A DNA stretch of 64,000 bases from Streptosporangium sp. NBC_01495 (GCF_036250735.1 NZ_CP109430.1:7998001-8062000); one strand, 5' to 3'. Shown: positions 8,664-17,950, numbered from the stretch's first letter. Notes: generated by a model from the sequence alone, not told the origin. Made by a program: numbers and translations.

Positions 8664-10319
8664 TCAGGACTCGCGCATCGGGACGCGGACGCCCCGCTCC
8701 TCGGCCACGGTGACGGCCTCGTCGTACCCGGCGTCGACGTGACGGATGACGCCCATGCCCGGGTCGTTGGTGAGGACCCGGTTGAGCTTCTCGGCGCCGA
8801 GCCTGGTGCCGTCGGCCACGGTGACCTGCCCGGCGTGGATGGAACGGCCGATGCCGACGCCGCCGCCGTGGTGGATGGAGACCCACGCGGCGCCGGAGGC
8901 GACGTTGAGCATGGCGTTCAGCAGCGGCCAGTCGGCGATCGCGTCGGAGCCGTCGGCCATGCCCTCGGTCTCCCGGTACGGGCTCGCGACGCTGCCGCAG
9001 TCGAGGTGGTCGCGGCCGATCACCAGCGGGGCCTCGATCTCCCCCGAGGCCACCATGTCGTTGAACCGCTCCCCGGCCAGGTGGCGCTCGCCGTACCCGA
9101 GCCAGCAGATGCGGGCGGGCAGGCCCTGGAAGTGGACCTTCTCCCCGGCCAGCCGGATCCACCTGGCGAGCGGCTCGTTGTCGGGGAACAGCTCCAGGAT
9201 CGCGCGGTCGGTCTTGGCGATGTCGGAGGCGGCGCCGGACAGCGCGGCCCAGCGGAACGGGCCCTTGCCCTCGCAGAACAGCGGCCGGATATAGGCGGGC
9301 ACGAAGCCGGGGAAGTCGAACGCGCGGGTGTAGCCCGCGAGCTGCGCCTCGCCCCGGATCGAGTTGCCGTAGTCGAAGACCTCGGCCCCGGCGTCCTGGA
9401 AACCGACCATCGCCTCCACGTGGGCGGCCATGGACTCACGGGCCCTGCGGGTGAAGCCCGCCGGGTCCTTCTCGCGCTCGTCGGCCATGTCCTCGAAGGC
9501 CACGCCGACCGGCAGGTACATCAGCGGGTCGTGGGCGGACGTCTGGTCGGTGACGACGTCGATCTCGGCGCCCCTGCGGAGCAGCTCGGGCACGACCTCG
9601 GCCGCGTTGCCCTCGACCCCGATGCTCAGCGGCCTGCGCTGGTCGCGGGCCTCGTACGCCAGGCGCAGCGCCTCGTCGAGGTCGGCGGCGCGGACGTCCA
9701 GGTAGCGGTGCTCGATCCGCCGGTCGATCGACCTGGGGTCGCAGTCGACGCAGATCACCACGCCGCCGTTCATGGTCACGGCCAGCGGCTGGGCGCCGCC
9801 CATGCCGCCGAGCCCGGCGGTCAGCGTGATCGTCCCGGCGAGGCTCCCGCCGAACCGCTTGGCGGCCACGGCCCCGAAGGTCTCGTAGGTGCCCTGCAGG
9901 ATGCCCTGGGTGCCGATGTAGATCCAGGAACCGGCCGTCATCTGCCCGTACATGGTCAGCCCGGCGGCCTCCAGGCGCCGGAACTCCTCCCAGTTGGCCC
10001 AGTCGGGCACCAGGTTGGAGTTGGCGATGAGCACCCGGGGGGCCCACTCGTGGGTGCGGAACACCCCGACGGGGCGGCCCGACTGCACCAGCAGCGTCTC
10101 GTCGCCCTCCAGGGTGGTCAGGGTACGGGTGATCGCGTCGAAGGAGCGCCAGTCTCGGGCGGCCTTGCCCGAGCCGCCGTAGACGACGAGCTGTTCCGGA
10201 TGCTCGGCGACCTCGGGATCGAGATTGTTCTGGATCATGCGGAGCGCCGCCTCCTGCGGCCACCCCTTGGCGGTGAGCGTGGTGCCGCGCGGCGCGCGCA
10301 CAATCCGGCTGCCGGACAT
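8664..10319 (-). CDS. hutU: Urocanate hydratase (HutU)
   Basis: Second step of histidine degradation: adds water to urocanate to give imidazolonepropionate, with tightly bound NAD+ as electrophile. The 551-residue protein has the family length, the glycine-rich NAD site [10 protein letters not shown] (169-178), and the urocanase signature [10 protein letters not shown] at 397-406 with active-site Cys 405. ATG 10319 sits 6 nt after GGAGG; the longer frame upstream is not coding. hutH is not in the window. An operator-like palindrome lies 22-37 nt upstream. Confidence 0.97.
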   Translation of the reverse strand: MSGSRIVRAPRGTTLTAKGWPQEAALRMIQNNLDPEVAEHPEQLVVYGGSGKAARDWRSFDAITRTLTTLEGDETLLVQSGRPVGVFRTHEWAPRVLIANSNLVPDWANWEEFRRLEAAGLTMYGQMTAGSWIYIGTQGILQGTYETFGAVAAKRFGGSLAGTITLTAGLGGMGGAQPLAVTMNGGVVICVDCDPRSIDRRIEHRYLDVRAADLDEALRLAYEARDQRRPLSIGVEGNAAEVVPELLRRGAEIDVVTDQTSAHDPLMYLPVGVAFEDMADEREKDPAGFTRRARESMAAHVEAMVGFQDAGAEVFDYGNSIRGEAQLAGYTRAFDFPGFVPAYIRPLFCEGKGPFRWAALSGAASDIAKTDRAILELFPDNEPLARWIRLAGEKVHFQGLPARICWLGYGERHLAGERFNDMVASGEIEAPLVIGRDHLDCGSVASPYRETEGMADGSDAIADWPLLNAMLNVASGAAWVSIHHGGGVGIGRSIHAGQVTVADGTRLGAEKLNRVLTNDPGMGVIRHVDAGYDEAVTVAEERGVRVPMRES

Positions 10320-10340
10320 GCCCGACCTCCCCCTCAGGAA

Positions 10341-10356
10341 TGAATGAACGTATTCA
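10341..10356. promoter_or_regulatory. Putative hut operator upstream of hutU
   Basis: TGAATG-AACG-TATTCA, matching the site at 4135-4150 in arm sequence and spacing (one mismatch in the right arm). It is embedded in an AT-richer stretch where the hutU promoter should lie. Confidence 0.65.
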
Positions 10357-10393
10357 TATTTGGTCACCCGGAGGCTACAGGTCAACCCGGAAA

Positions 10394-10430
10394 AGGGGGT
10401 GCCGCGGGCAGCACGCCCGTGGCACCCCCT
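10394..10430. terminator. Strong GC-rich hairpin
   Basis: 16-bp arms with one G.U-type mismatch: AGGGGGTGCCGCGGGC and GCCCGTGGCACCCCCT around a 5-nt loop. It lies between the end of the ABC exporter (stop at 10658) and the hutU promoter, shielding hutU from read-through. Two smaller hairpins (10527-10546 and 10564-10579) lie between it and the exporter stop. Confidence 0.75.
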
Positions 10431-10657
10431 GGTGGTAGCCGTAACGATCGCCACGCCCCGATCCTCGTCCCGCACGGACGGGACCGGGTGATCGAATGCG
10501 GCGCGCGCGCCCGATGGGCGCTCCGATGCGAAGGAGAGGCTTCGCACAGGCGGGGATGCCCGGTTCGCCGGACGGCGAATCAGCCCCTCGGCCCGGTGTC
10601 CGAATTATTCCTTTATGAACGATATGAATTTACCCAACCGAGCCGGTGACCGCAGGT

Positions 10658-12469
10658 CTAGGTGGGCAGCAGGAACTGGGTGGCGGCCAGCTCACGGTAG
10701 AGGGCGTCGCCGGCGAGCAGCTCGTCGTGGGTCCCCACGGCCCGCACCCGGCCCGCCTCCATCACCACGATCCGGTCGGCCCCCGCCACGGTGGAGAGGC
10801 GGTGGGCGATCACCAGCACGGTCGTCTCCGCCGCCACCTCCGCGATCACCTCACGGAGCCGCAGCTCGTTGACCGCGTCGAGCTGGGAGGTGGCCTCGTC
10901 GAGCAGCAGGAGCCTGGGACTGCGCAGCAGGGCGCGGGCGATGGCGACCCGCTGGCGCTCGCCGCCGGAGAGCATGATCCCCCGATGGCCGACCCGGGTC
11001 TCCAGCCCCTCGGGGAGCCGGGAGACCAGGTCCTCCAGGCGGGTGCGGGCGAGCACCCGCCAGATGTCGGCCTCGTCCACACCCGGCGCGGCGAAGACGA
11101 GGTTCTCCCTGAGCGTGCCGTCCAGCACCGGCGCGTCCTGCTCGACGTAGCCGAGGCAGGCGCGCAGCTCGGCGAGCGGCCAGTCCGCGATGTCGCGGCC
11201 GTCGATCGTGATCGTCCCCGCCTGCTGCTCGTAGAACCGCTCCAGCAGGGCGAAGATCGTGGACTTGCCCGCCCCCGAGGGCCCCACCAGGGCGGTCAGC
11301 CCGCCCGCGGGCACCTCGAAGGAGACGTCGTCGTGGACGACCGGCCTGTCGTCGCCGTAGCGGAAGGCGATGCCCTCGAAAACCACCCCGGCCGGGGCCC
11401 TGCCGACCTCGTACACCGCGCCGTCCGCCTCCTCGGCGGGCAGCTCCTCGATCTCGCGGATCCGCTTCACCGCGGCCAGGCCGTTCTGCACCTGCGTGAA
11501 GCCCTGGACCAGCTGGCCGATGGGGGCGACCAGGTAGAACAGGTACAGCAGGAAGGCGATCAGCGAGGAGACCTCCAGCGCGCCCGAGGAGACCCGCGCG
11601 CCGCCCACGCCGAGCACGGCCACGAAGGCCAGCTGCGCGGAGACCCACGCCGAGACACCGGCGATCGAGGTCAGCCAGGCGACGGCGATCCCCCGGTCGC
11701 GCGCCTCGCGGGCCGCCTCGCCCACCGCGGCGATCTCCCGCTCCTCGGCACCGCTGGCCTTGACCGTGCGGAACGCCTGGAGCACCCGGTCGAGGACCGC
11801 GCCCATCTCGCCGACCGCGACCTGCGCCTGCATCGAGGCGCGCTGGATGCGGGGCATGATCAGGCTGACGAGCCCGCCGACCACGACCAGCACTCCCAGC
11901 GTGATGAGCAGCAGCAACCCGTCGATGAGCGCCATCATCACCACGGCGCCCACGAGCATGAACAGCGAGCTGACCGTCTCGACCACGCCGTTGGTGAACA
12001 CCGCCCGCAGCAGCGTGGTGTCGGAGGTCACCCGGGACATCAGGTCGCCCGGCTTGAGCCGGTCGACCTCGGACACCCGCAGCCGCAGCATCCGGTCGAC
12101 CAGGCTGCGGCGGGCGGAGAAGACGATGCCCTCGCCCATCCGCTCCAGCACGTAACTGCCCAGTGCGCCGATGGCCGCGCCCAGGAGCACGGCGGCGGTC
12201 AGGCCGAGCACCGGGCCGAGCAGGGAGCGCTGCTCGCCGAAGGCGTCGATGACCGTCTTGGCCAGGAGCGGCATCGCCAGCCCGGCCAGCGAGCCGACGA
12301 GGCTGAGCACCCCGCCCAACAGCAGTGCCCTTCGGTGGGGCCGTATGTACGCGACCAGCAACCGCCAGGACGCGGTCTCGGGCACCGTGTTCCCCGGATT
12401 CCCCGGATTCCCCGGATTCCCCGGGTCCGCTGTGTCCCCCGCGTCGCCCCGCAGTGTGACCCCCGCCAA
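10658..12469 (-). CDS. ABC transporter, fused permease and ATPase (multidrug/lipid exporter type)
   Basis: 603-residue half-transporter. An N-terminal exporter transmembrane domain of about six helices (from SWRLLVAYIRPHRRALLLGG) is followed by the ATPase with Walker A GPSGAGKST, signature LSGGERQRVAIARALL, Walker B LLLLDEATSQLD and the H-loop in VIAHRLSTV. It resembles MsbA/LmrA-type homodimeric exporters; substrate unknown. The extreme N-terminus holds GNPGNPGNPGN, from a 9-bp tandem repeat. Two tandem operator-like palindromes overlap its likely promoter about 110 nt upstream, so it is probably inducible. Confidence 0.9.
   Translation of the reverse strand: MAGVTLRGDAGDTADPGNPGNPGNPGNTVPETASWRLLVAYIRPHRRALLLGGVLSLVGSLAGLAMPLLAKTVIDAFGEQRSLLGPVLGLTAAVLLGAAIGALGSYVLERMGEGIVFSARRSLVDRMLRLRVSEVDRLKPGDLMSRVTSDTTLLRAVFTNGVVETVSSLFMLVGAVVMMALIDGLLLLITLGVLVVVGGLVSLIMPRIQRASMQAQVAVGEMGAVLDRVLQAFRTVKASGAEEREIAAVGEAAREARDRGIAVAWLTSIAGVSAWVSAQLAFVAVLGVGGARVSSGALEVSSLIAFLLYLFYLVAPIGQLVQGFTQVQNGLAAVKRIREIEELPAEEADGAVYEVGRAPAGVVFEGIAFRYGDDRPVVHDDVSFEVPAGGLTALVGPSGAGKSTIFALLERFYEQQAGTITIDGRDIADWPLAELRACLGYVEQDAPVLDGTLRENLVFAAPGVDEADIWRVLARTRLEDLVSRLPEGLETRVGHRGIMLSGGERQRVAIARALLRSPRLLLLDEATSQLDAVNELRLREVIAEVAAETTVLVIAHRLSTVAGADRIVVMEAGRVRAVGTHDELLAGDALYRELAATQFLLPT
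12391..12423 (-). repeat. 9-bp microsatellite in the ABC exporter N-terminus
   Basis: About four copies of ATTCCCCGG (first copy variant). They encode a GNP repeat in the cytoplasmic N-terminal tail. Copy-number change keeps the frame, so the tail length can vary without loss of function. Confidence 0.8.
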
Positions 12470-12577
12470 TGTGTCCCCCTTCGAAATGACGCGATCGGCC
12501 TCGGGCCGCTTTTCCTATCTACCGCGCGTGAGTCCGTCTCGGGCGTCTCGCCCTGTTCTGAGATGAAAGTCGATGAC

Positions 12578-12621
12578 GTCAATGTAGGTTGACACGATCG
12601 ATGCTGTCAATACAGGTTGAC
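12578..12621. promoter_or_regulatory. Twin operators overlapping the ABC exporter promoter
   Basis: Two 16-bp sites GTCAATGTAGGTTGAC (12578-12593) and GTCAATACAGGTTGAC (12606-12621), each with GTCAA/TTGAC arms, 28 bp apart centre to centre. On the minus strand they frame TTGACA (12610-12605), an 18-nt spacer and TACATT (12586-12581), a promoter for the ABC exporter. A MarR- or TetR-type repressor would suit the symmetry; none is adjacent. The rest of 12470-12826 shows no gene. Confidence 0.65.
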
Positions 12622-12826
12622 TTGAAGGGGATCGCGGTGCCGGTCGTACGGAGGGCGGGGCCACAAGGACAACCCGGGTGGAAGGCGCCGGGAAATCGTC
12701 CCGTCCGGTGCCAATCCGGGGAGGGCGCGGCGGCGAATGGGGAGCGAGGAACCCGGCCGGATCCTTCCCCACCCCCGTACCCACGGCCGGTCACACCGTG
12801 ACCGGCGGCCGAAAGGACCAACTGAC

Positions 12827-14209
12827 ATGGAGCTCCGGATCAACCGGCGCGCCCTGATCGGCATGGGCGTCATAGGGGCGTTGACCGCTTCCTCGTTCGC
12901 CCTGCTGAGAGCCGAGACCGGCACCGCCTCCTCGCATCGCGAGGCACCGATGATCGCGGGTGACCCCCGCAACGACAACACCGACGTGTACGCGTTCGTC
13001 AGCCCCGACAAGCCCGACACCGTCACGCTGCTGGCCAACTTCATCCCGTTCGAGGAGCCGAACGGCGGGCCGAACTTCTACCAGTTCGACACCAACTCCC
13101 GCTACAACATCAAGATCGACAGCAACGGCGACGCCAGGCCCGACGTCGTCTACCAGTGGACGTTCCGCAACGAGGACCGGCGCGGCAACGACACCTTCCT
13201 GTACAACAACGGCCCGATCACCTCGCTGAACGACAAGAACCTGCTGTTCAGGCAGCGCTACAAGCTCACCAGGAGCACCGCCCACGGCACCCGGACCCTG
13301 GTCGCAGGCGGAGTGGTGGCGCCGAGCGACACCGGTCCCGCCTCCGTCCCCGACTACGGCAAACTGCGCGCCCAGGCCGTCAGGAACCTGCCCGGCGGGG
13401 GCAAGGTGTTCGCCGGGCAGTCGGACGAGGCGTTCTTCGCCGACCTGCGGGTCTTCGACCTGCTGTACGGCGGCGACCTGTCCGAGGTCGGCCAGGACAC
13501 GCTCAAGGGCTACAACGTGCACAGCCTCGCCCTGCAGCTGCCCAAGGACGAGATCGCGCTGCGCGGCGACCCGAAGCGCAACCCCGTCGTCGGCGTCTGG
13601 TCCACCGTCGACAAGTGGAGCCCGAAGGGCTTCGTCCAGGTCTCCCGCCTGGGCCAGCCGCTGGTCAACGAGGTCGTGGTCCCGGCCGGGCTGAAGGACG
13701 CCTTCAACGCGCTGCGGCCGGACCAGGACGCCGGGATCCCCGCCGTCGTCAAGCGCGTCACCGAACCGGAGGTGCCCAGGCTCCTGGAGGCCATCTACGG
13801 CCTCAAGGCGCCGAAGACGCCCCGCAACGACCTGGTCGAGATCTTCCTCACCGGCGTCGCCAAGGCGAACGGCCCGATCAAGGCCGACCTCAACTCGCAG
13901 AGCCTCAACAAGGACGCCGGGAAACTGCGCCCGTCGGAGATGCTGCGGCTGAACATGGCGATCCCGCCCTCGGCGACCCCGAACAGGCTCGGCGTGCTCG
14001 CCGGCGACCTACAGGGCTTCCCGAACGGCCGCCGCCTCGGCGACGACGTGATCGACATCGCCCTCCAGGCGATGGCGGGCGCCGCGCAGACCGGCGAGCT
14101 CGTCGACGCGCTGGCCACGGGCGACAAGGTGGACGCCAACGACAAGCCGTTCGGCACCGTGTTCCCGTACATCCCGCTGCCGGGCGACACGTCGGTGAAC
14201 GCGAGCTGA
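12827..14209 (+). CDS. Secreted DUF4331 protein
   Basis: 460 residues. The N-terminus RINRRALIGMGVIGALTASS is a signal sequence with a twin-arginine-like RR. Then comes the DUF4331 start SSHREAPMIAGDPRNDNTDVYAFVSP and repeated beta-rich segments, with VVVPAGLKDAFNALRP and FPNGRRLGDDVIDIALQAMAG typical of the family. Biochemical function is unknown; the Asp/Asn-rich loops may bind metal. The start ATG 12827 has AAGGA 9 nt upstream. First gene of a three-gene unit with a TPR protein and a Ni/Co exporter-like protein. Confidence 0.88.
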   Translation: MELRINRRALIGMGVIGALTASSFALLRAETGTASSHREAPMIAGDPRNDNTDVYAFVSPDKPDTVTLLANFIPFEEPNGGPNFYQFDTNSRYNIKIDSNGDARPDVVYQWTFRNEDRRGNDTFLYNNGPITSLNDKNLLFRQRYKLTRSTAHGTRTLVAGGVVAPSDTGPASVPDYGKLRAQAVRNLPGGGKVFAGQSDEAFFADLRVFDLLYGGDLSEVGQDTLKGYNVHSLALQLPKDEIALRGDPKRNPVVGVWSTVDKWSPKGFVQVSRLGQPLVNEVVVPAGLKDAFNALRPDQDAGIPAVVKRVTEPEVPRLLEAIYGLKAPKTPRNDLVEIFLTGVAKANGPIKADLNSQSLNKDAGKLRPSEMLRLNMAIPPSATPNRLGVLAGDLQGFPNGRRLGDDVIDIALQAMAGAAQTGELVDALATGDKVDANDKPFGTVFPYIPLPGDTSVNAS

Positions 14210-14217
14210 CGCGGGCG

Positions 14218-14247
14218 CGCGGGGCCGGGGTTCCTCCCGGCCTCGCG
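14218..14247 (+). other. Intergenic hairpin between the DUF4331 and TPR genes
   Basis: 12-bp arms (CGCGGGGCCGGG / CCCGGCCTCGCG, one wobble) and a 6-nt loop, 9 nt after the DUF4331 stop. It has no U-tract, so it may be an mRNA 3'-end stabiliser or partial attenuator within the operon, not a full terminator. Confidence 0.55.
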
Positions 14248-14286
14248 CGAGCGCGCGCTCCCGTGCCGACCGGAGGGATGCCGACC

Positions 14287-15582
14287 ATGAAGACTTCCGC
14301 GAAAGCCCGTACGGCCGCGGCCGTGCTGGGCCTGGCCGCGGCGCTGACCCTCGGGGCCGCGCTGATCCCCGGCGACCGGCCCGCACCCGCGCCCGCCGCC
14401 GCGGCCCGGGTGGAGCTCGCCGAGACGCCCGGCTCCGCCGTCTCCCTCGACGGCGCGATCAGGGCGCTGACCGACCGGCTCCGGCGGCTGCCCGCCGACC
14501 ACCTCGCCTGGGCGCGGCTCGGCGCGGCCCACATCCAGCAGGCGCGCGTCACCGCCGACCCGTCCCACTACCCGCGCGCCGAGAAGGCGCTGGCCAAGGC
14601 CGCCGCGCTGAGCCCCGGCGACCCTGAGGTGCTCACGGGCCTGGCCGCGCTCGCCGCCGGGCGCCACGAGTTCGCCGAGGCCGTACGGCTGGCCCGCTCC
14701 TCGGTCGCCGCCAACCCCTACGGCCAGGGCGCCCACGCGGTGCTGGCCGACGCCTACACCCAGCTCGGCCGGTACGGGGAGGCCAGGCGGGCCGTCGACA
14801 GGATGATGGAGCTCCGTCCCGGCGTCGCGGCCTTCACCCGGGCCTCCTACGACGCCGAGCTCAGGGGCGACCGGGCGACGGCTCGCCGGATGCTGGAACA
14901 CGCGCTCTCCGACGCCTTCTCCCCCGCCGACGTCGCCTACTGCCGCCACTACCTGGGCGAGCTGGCCCTGCACTCCGGTGACCTGCGCGGCGCCGCCGAA
15001 CAGTACCGGCTCGCGCTGGAGGCCGACCCCGGCTTCGTCCCCGCCCTCGCCGGGAGCGCCAGGGCCGCCGCGCTCGACGGGCGCACGGCCGAGGCGATCG
15101 GCCGCTACGCCACCGTGGTCGCGCGGCTGCCCCTGGCCCAGTACGTGGTCGAGTACGCCGAGGTGCTGGCCGCCGCGGGCAGGGACCCCTCCGAGCAGTG
15201 GGCCCTGCTGCGGGCACAGCGGAGCCTGACCCGGGAGGCCGGGGTGAGGGACGACCTGACCTGGGCCGAGTACGAGGCGGACCACGGCTCCCCGGCGCTG
15301 GCCGTCACGCACGCGCGGGCCGAGTATGCCCGCAACCCGAACGTGGTCGCCGCCGACGCCCTGGCCTGGGCCCTGCACCGCGACGGCCGCAGCCGCGAGG
15401 CCCTGCCGTACGCGAGGAGGGCCACCGCCACCGGCTGGCGCAACGCCCTCCTGCTGCACCACCGCGCGGAGATCGAACGCGCCCTGGGCATGGCCGGGGC
15501 GGCGGGACGCTCCGCCGCCCGCGCCCGCGCGGCCAACCCCTCCTTCTCCCCCGGCCTTCCCGCCCTCGCGAGGTTGTCATGA
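14287..15582 (+). CDS. Membrane-anchored or secreted tetratricopeptide-repeat protein
   Basis: 431 residues. One N-terminal hydrophobic segment (TAAAVLGLAAALTLGAALIP) is followed by an Ala/Pro linker and TPR units, e.g. LAWARLGAAHIQQARVTADP, AHAVLADAYTQLGRYGEARR and AEQYRLALEADPGFVPALAG. TPR domains mediate protein contacts, so it may scaffold the DUF4331 protein and transporter at the outer face of the membrane; this is inference. ATG 14287 is 9 nt after GGAGGG, while ATG 14278 abuts it. Its stop overlaps the next start (ATGA). Confidence 0.85.
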   Translation: MKTSAKARTAAAVLGLAAALTLGAALIPGDRPAPAPAAAARVELAETPGSAVSLDGAIRALTDRLRRLPADHLAWARLGAAHIQQARVTADPSHYPRAEKALAKAAALSPGDPEVLTGLAALAAGRHEFAEAVRLARSSVAANPYGQGAHAVLADAYTQLGRYGEARRAVDRMMELRPGVAAFTRASYDAELRGDRATARRMLEHALSDAFSPADVAYCRHYLGELALHSGDLRGAAEQYRLALEADPGFVPALAGSARAAALDGRTAEAIGRYATVVARLPLAQYVVEYAEVLAAAGRDPSEQWALLRAQRSLTREAGVRDDLTWAEYEADHGSPALAVTHARAEYARNPNVVAADALAWALHRDGRSREALPYARRATATGWRNALLLHHRAEIERALGMAGAAGRSAARARAANPSFSPGLPALARLS

Positions 15583-17402
15583 AGTGCACAGAGGTCCAGA
15601 AACCGATGACGGCGCCGAGGTCGTCGCGGCTCGTGAAAGCACCGCTCGTGAAAGCACCGCTCGTGAAGGCGCCGGGCCCCGCGGAGACGTCCAGATCGTC
15701 GCGGCTCGTGAAGGCGTCGCGTGCGGTGCTCAGCACGGTCCTCCCTGTCGTCGCGGTCCTCGCGGTCCTCGCGGTCGCGGTGGGCGCGCTCGTCGTCCTC
15801 GCGACCCCCGCCACCGCCACGACCGCGACCGGCACGACCGTGACCGGCGCGCGGGCCGCGCACCCGCTGGGCAACTTCACCGTCAACCACTACAACGGCC
15901 TGCGGATCGGCCCGGACCTGGTGGAGAACCTGGCGGTGGTGGACAGCGCCGAGCTGCCCACCCTCCAGGCCCGCCCCTCGGTGGACGCCGACCGCTCGGG
16001 CACGGTCTCGGACTCCGAACGGTCGGCGTACGGCACCGCCCGCTGCGCCGAGCTCGCCTCCGCCCAACGCCTGACGGTGAACGGGACCGCGACGCCCTGG
16101 CGCGTCGCCGAGAGCGCCCTCACCTACGAGCCCGGCCAGGGCGGCCTGGAGACCACCCGCCTGACCTGCCGTCTCTCCGCCGTCGCCACCCCCCTCGAAG
16201 CGACCGGGACGATCTCGTTCGGCGACGGGTACCTCGCCGACCGGATCGGCTGGCGGGAGATCACAGCCGTGGCGTCGGGAGGGGTACGGCTGGCGCGGTC
16301 GTCCGTGCCGGGCACCAGCGTCAGCCGGGAACTGCGGGCCTACCCGGACGGCCTGCTGTCCAGCCCTCTCGACCAGCGCACCGCCGAACTGGGCGTGGCC
16401 CCGGGGACCGGATCGGTGGCGGTCACGCTCCCGCTCGTACCCGACGGGCCGATCGCCGACGCGCTGGCCGCGCTGGACCGTACGTTCACCGGCCTGATCG
16501 GCACCGACTCGCTGACCCTGCCGCTGGGGCTGCTCGCCGTCCTACTGGCCACGGTCCTGGGCGCCGGGCACGCCCTCATCCCCGGTCACGGCAAGACCGT
16601 CATGGCCGCCTACCTCGCGGGCAGGAGGGGCCGCCCCCGTGACGCGCTGATCGTCGGCGCGACCGTGACCGCCACCCACACCCTGGGCGTTCTCGTGGTC
16701 GGCCTCCTGCTGAGCGCCTTCTCCGCGCTCACGGGAGAGGGGGTCCTCGCCTGGCTCGGCCTGGCCAGCGGCCTGCTGATCTCCGCCGTGGGCGTCCGCC
16801 TCCTGCTGTCCGCCTGGCGCGCCTACCGCACCGGCGAAGCCCCGGCCCTCGGCCACGGTCACGGCCACGGCCACTTCGGCCATGGGCACGAGCACGGGCA
16901 CGGGCACGGGCACGGGCATCTCGGACACGGGCCCGGTCCGCTCGCCGAGGAGGGTCGTACCGTGGCGCTGCTGGAGCGGGAGGGGGCCGATCCCGGCGAG
17001 GAGGCCGTGCGGTCGCCTGCCGGCGGGACGGAGGCGCGAGACGAAGAAGCGGCCCGTACGGGGAGCGAGAAGGCGCCCTCGAAGGGCGGGCTCGTGGGCA
17101 TGGGGGTGGCCGGGGGGCTCGTGCCCAGCCCGTCGGCGCTCGTCGTCCTGCTCGGGGCGATCGCGCTCGGCCGCACCTGGTTCGGGATCGCGCTGGTCCT
17201 GGCCTACGGCGTGGGGATGGCGGGTACGCTCACCGCCACCGGGCTGCTCCTGGTCAGGCTCACCGGACGGCTCGACCGTCTGGCCACGGCGGGCGGCGGC
17301 CTCGCGGCCCGCGTCTCGGCCCTCGCCCCGGTCGGCACCGCCGCCGTCGTCGTCCTGCTCGGCCTGGGACTGGCCCTGCGGAGTCTCACGGGATCCCTCT
17401 GA
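15579..17402 (+). CDS. RcnA/NiCoT-like nickel-cobalt exporter with periplasmic-type N-terminal domain and His-rich loop
   Basis: 607 residues. An N-terminal segment holds three tandem LVKAP units and a hydrophobic helix. The extracytoplasmic domain begins HPLGNFTVNHYNGLRI and contains an EF-hand-like loop DADRSGTVSDSE. The C-terminal transporter starts LGLLAVLLATVLGAGHALIPGHGKTVMAAYL, which carries the HxxxPGHG-type metal motif, then THTLGV. A cytoplasmic loop is very His/Gly-rich (GHGHGHGHFGHGHEHGHG) and should bind Ni or Co. Coupled by ATGA to the TPR gene. A 13-nt unit beginning with the stop TGA is duplicated at 17400-17425. Confidence 0.88.
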   Translation: MKCTEVQKPMTAPRSSRLVKAPLVKAPLVKAPGPAETSRSSRLVKASRAVLSTVLPVVAVLAVLAVAVGALVVLATPATATTATGTTVTGARAAHPLGNFTVNHYNGLRIGPDLVENLAVVDSAELPTLQARPSVDADRSGTVSDSERSAYGTARCAELASAQRLTVNGTATPWRVAESALTYEPGQGGLETTRLTCRLSAVATPLEATGTISFGDGYLADRIGWREITAVASGGVRLARSSVPGTSVSRELRAYPDGLLSSPLDQRTAELGVAPGTGSVAVTLPLVPDGPIADALAALDRTFTGLIGTDSLTLPLGLLAVLLATVLGAGHALIPGHGKTVMAAYLAGRRGRPRDALIVGATVTATHTLGVLVVGLLLSAFSALTGEGVLAWLGLASGLLISAVGVRLLLSAWRAYRTGEAPALGHGHGHGHFGHGHEHGHGHGHGHLGHGPGPLAEEGRTVALLEREGADPGEEAVRSPAGGTEARDEEAARTGSEKAPSKGGLVGMGVAGGLVPSPSALVVLLGAIALGRTWFGIALVLAYGVGMAGTLTATGLLLVRLTGRLDRLATAGGGLAARVSALAPVGTAAVVVLLGLGLALRSLTGSL

Positions 17403-17534
17403 GTGCCCGAGGTGAGTGCCCGGGGTCGGTGAACCCCCGATGTCGCTCCAGGACATCCGGCCAGGCGTTCGCCGCGTGGCGGTGTCCCGTCGGTCCCGGA
17501 AGGCTCGCAGAGCCACCTCGGGCGGGCCGCCGCG

Positions 17535-17595
17535 TGCCGGTGTCCCGCCGATCCGGAGTCGACTCCGAGGGGAGCCCATCGGCGGGACACCGGCA
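17535..17595. terminator. Long hairpin with perfect 18-bp arms
   Basis: TGCCGGTGTCCCGCCGAT (17535-17552) pairs perfectly with 17578-17595. The 25-nt loop itself contains GGAGTCGACTCC, a palindrome. It lies between convergent genes ending at 17402 and 17617, so a bidirectional terminator is likely. A related GGTGTCCCGTCGG lies about 60 nt upstream. Confidence 0.65.
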
Positions 17596-17616
17596 TTCGG
17601 TGCGGCGGGGTGGGAG

Positions 17617-17814
17617 TCAGCGGCGGCGGGCGCCGTACTCCTTGCGCATCTCCGCGACGGTGTCCAGGATCTCGTCCTGGGTCTTCAGAAGCTTCGCCTC
17701 GGCCTGTTCGGTCCTGGCCTCGGCCACCTTCCGGCGGTTGCCCGTCCGGCCGGCCAGCCTCAGCTTGGCCTTGGCCTTCATTTCGCGCAGGTTGAGCTTC
17801 TCCATGAGACCCAT
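17617..17814 (-). CDS. Small basic helical protein, unknown
   Basis: 65 residues, MGLMEKLNLREMKAKAKLRL followed by two more charged helices ending MRKEYGARRR. It is rich in Lys, Arg, Glu and Ala, with no Cys, signal or membrane segment, and probably forms a coiled coil. ATG 17814 is 8 nt after AAGGG; the GTG at 17823 overlaps that ribosome-binding site. I do not recognise the family. It stands alone between a hairpin and the VapBC pair. Confidence 0.7.
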   Translation of the reverse strand: MGLMEKLNLREMKAKAKLRLAGRTGNRRKVAEARTEQAEAKLLKTQDEILDTVAEMRKEYGARRR

Positions 17815-17950
17815 GATCAGCACCCTTCAGCAGAGAGGACCCTCGACTGCCCGGCGCACGGCCGAATATGCGTCCCACGAGCTTTCCCGTCCCTCTCGGG
17901 TCCCCGGCCTCACCACCGGCCCGATCCCTGCGGCCTTCCGGATCCGGAAA

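Noticed and set aside
10344-10649. 101-codon plus-strand frame over the hutU promoter and terminator hairpin
   Set aside because: It runs through a strong terminator-like hairpin and an operator-like site, and has no homology.
12589-12801. 70-codon plus-strand frame starting inside the twin operators
   Set aside because: No homology, no ribosome-binding site, Pro/Gly-rich composition; it overlaps regulatory sites.
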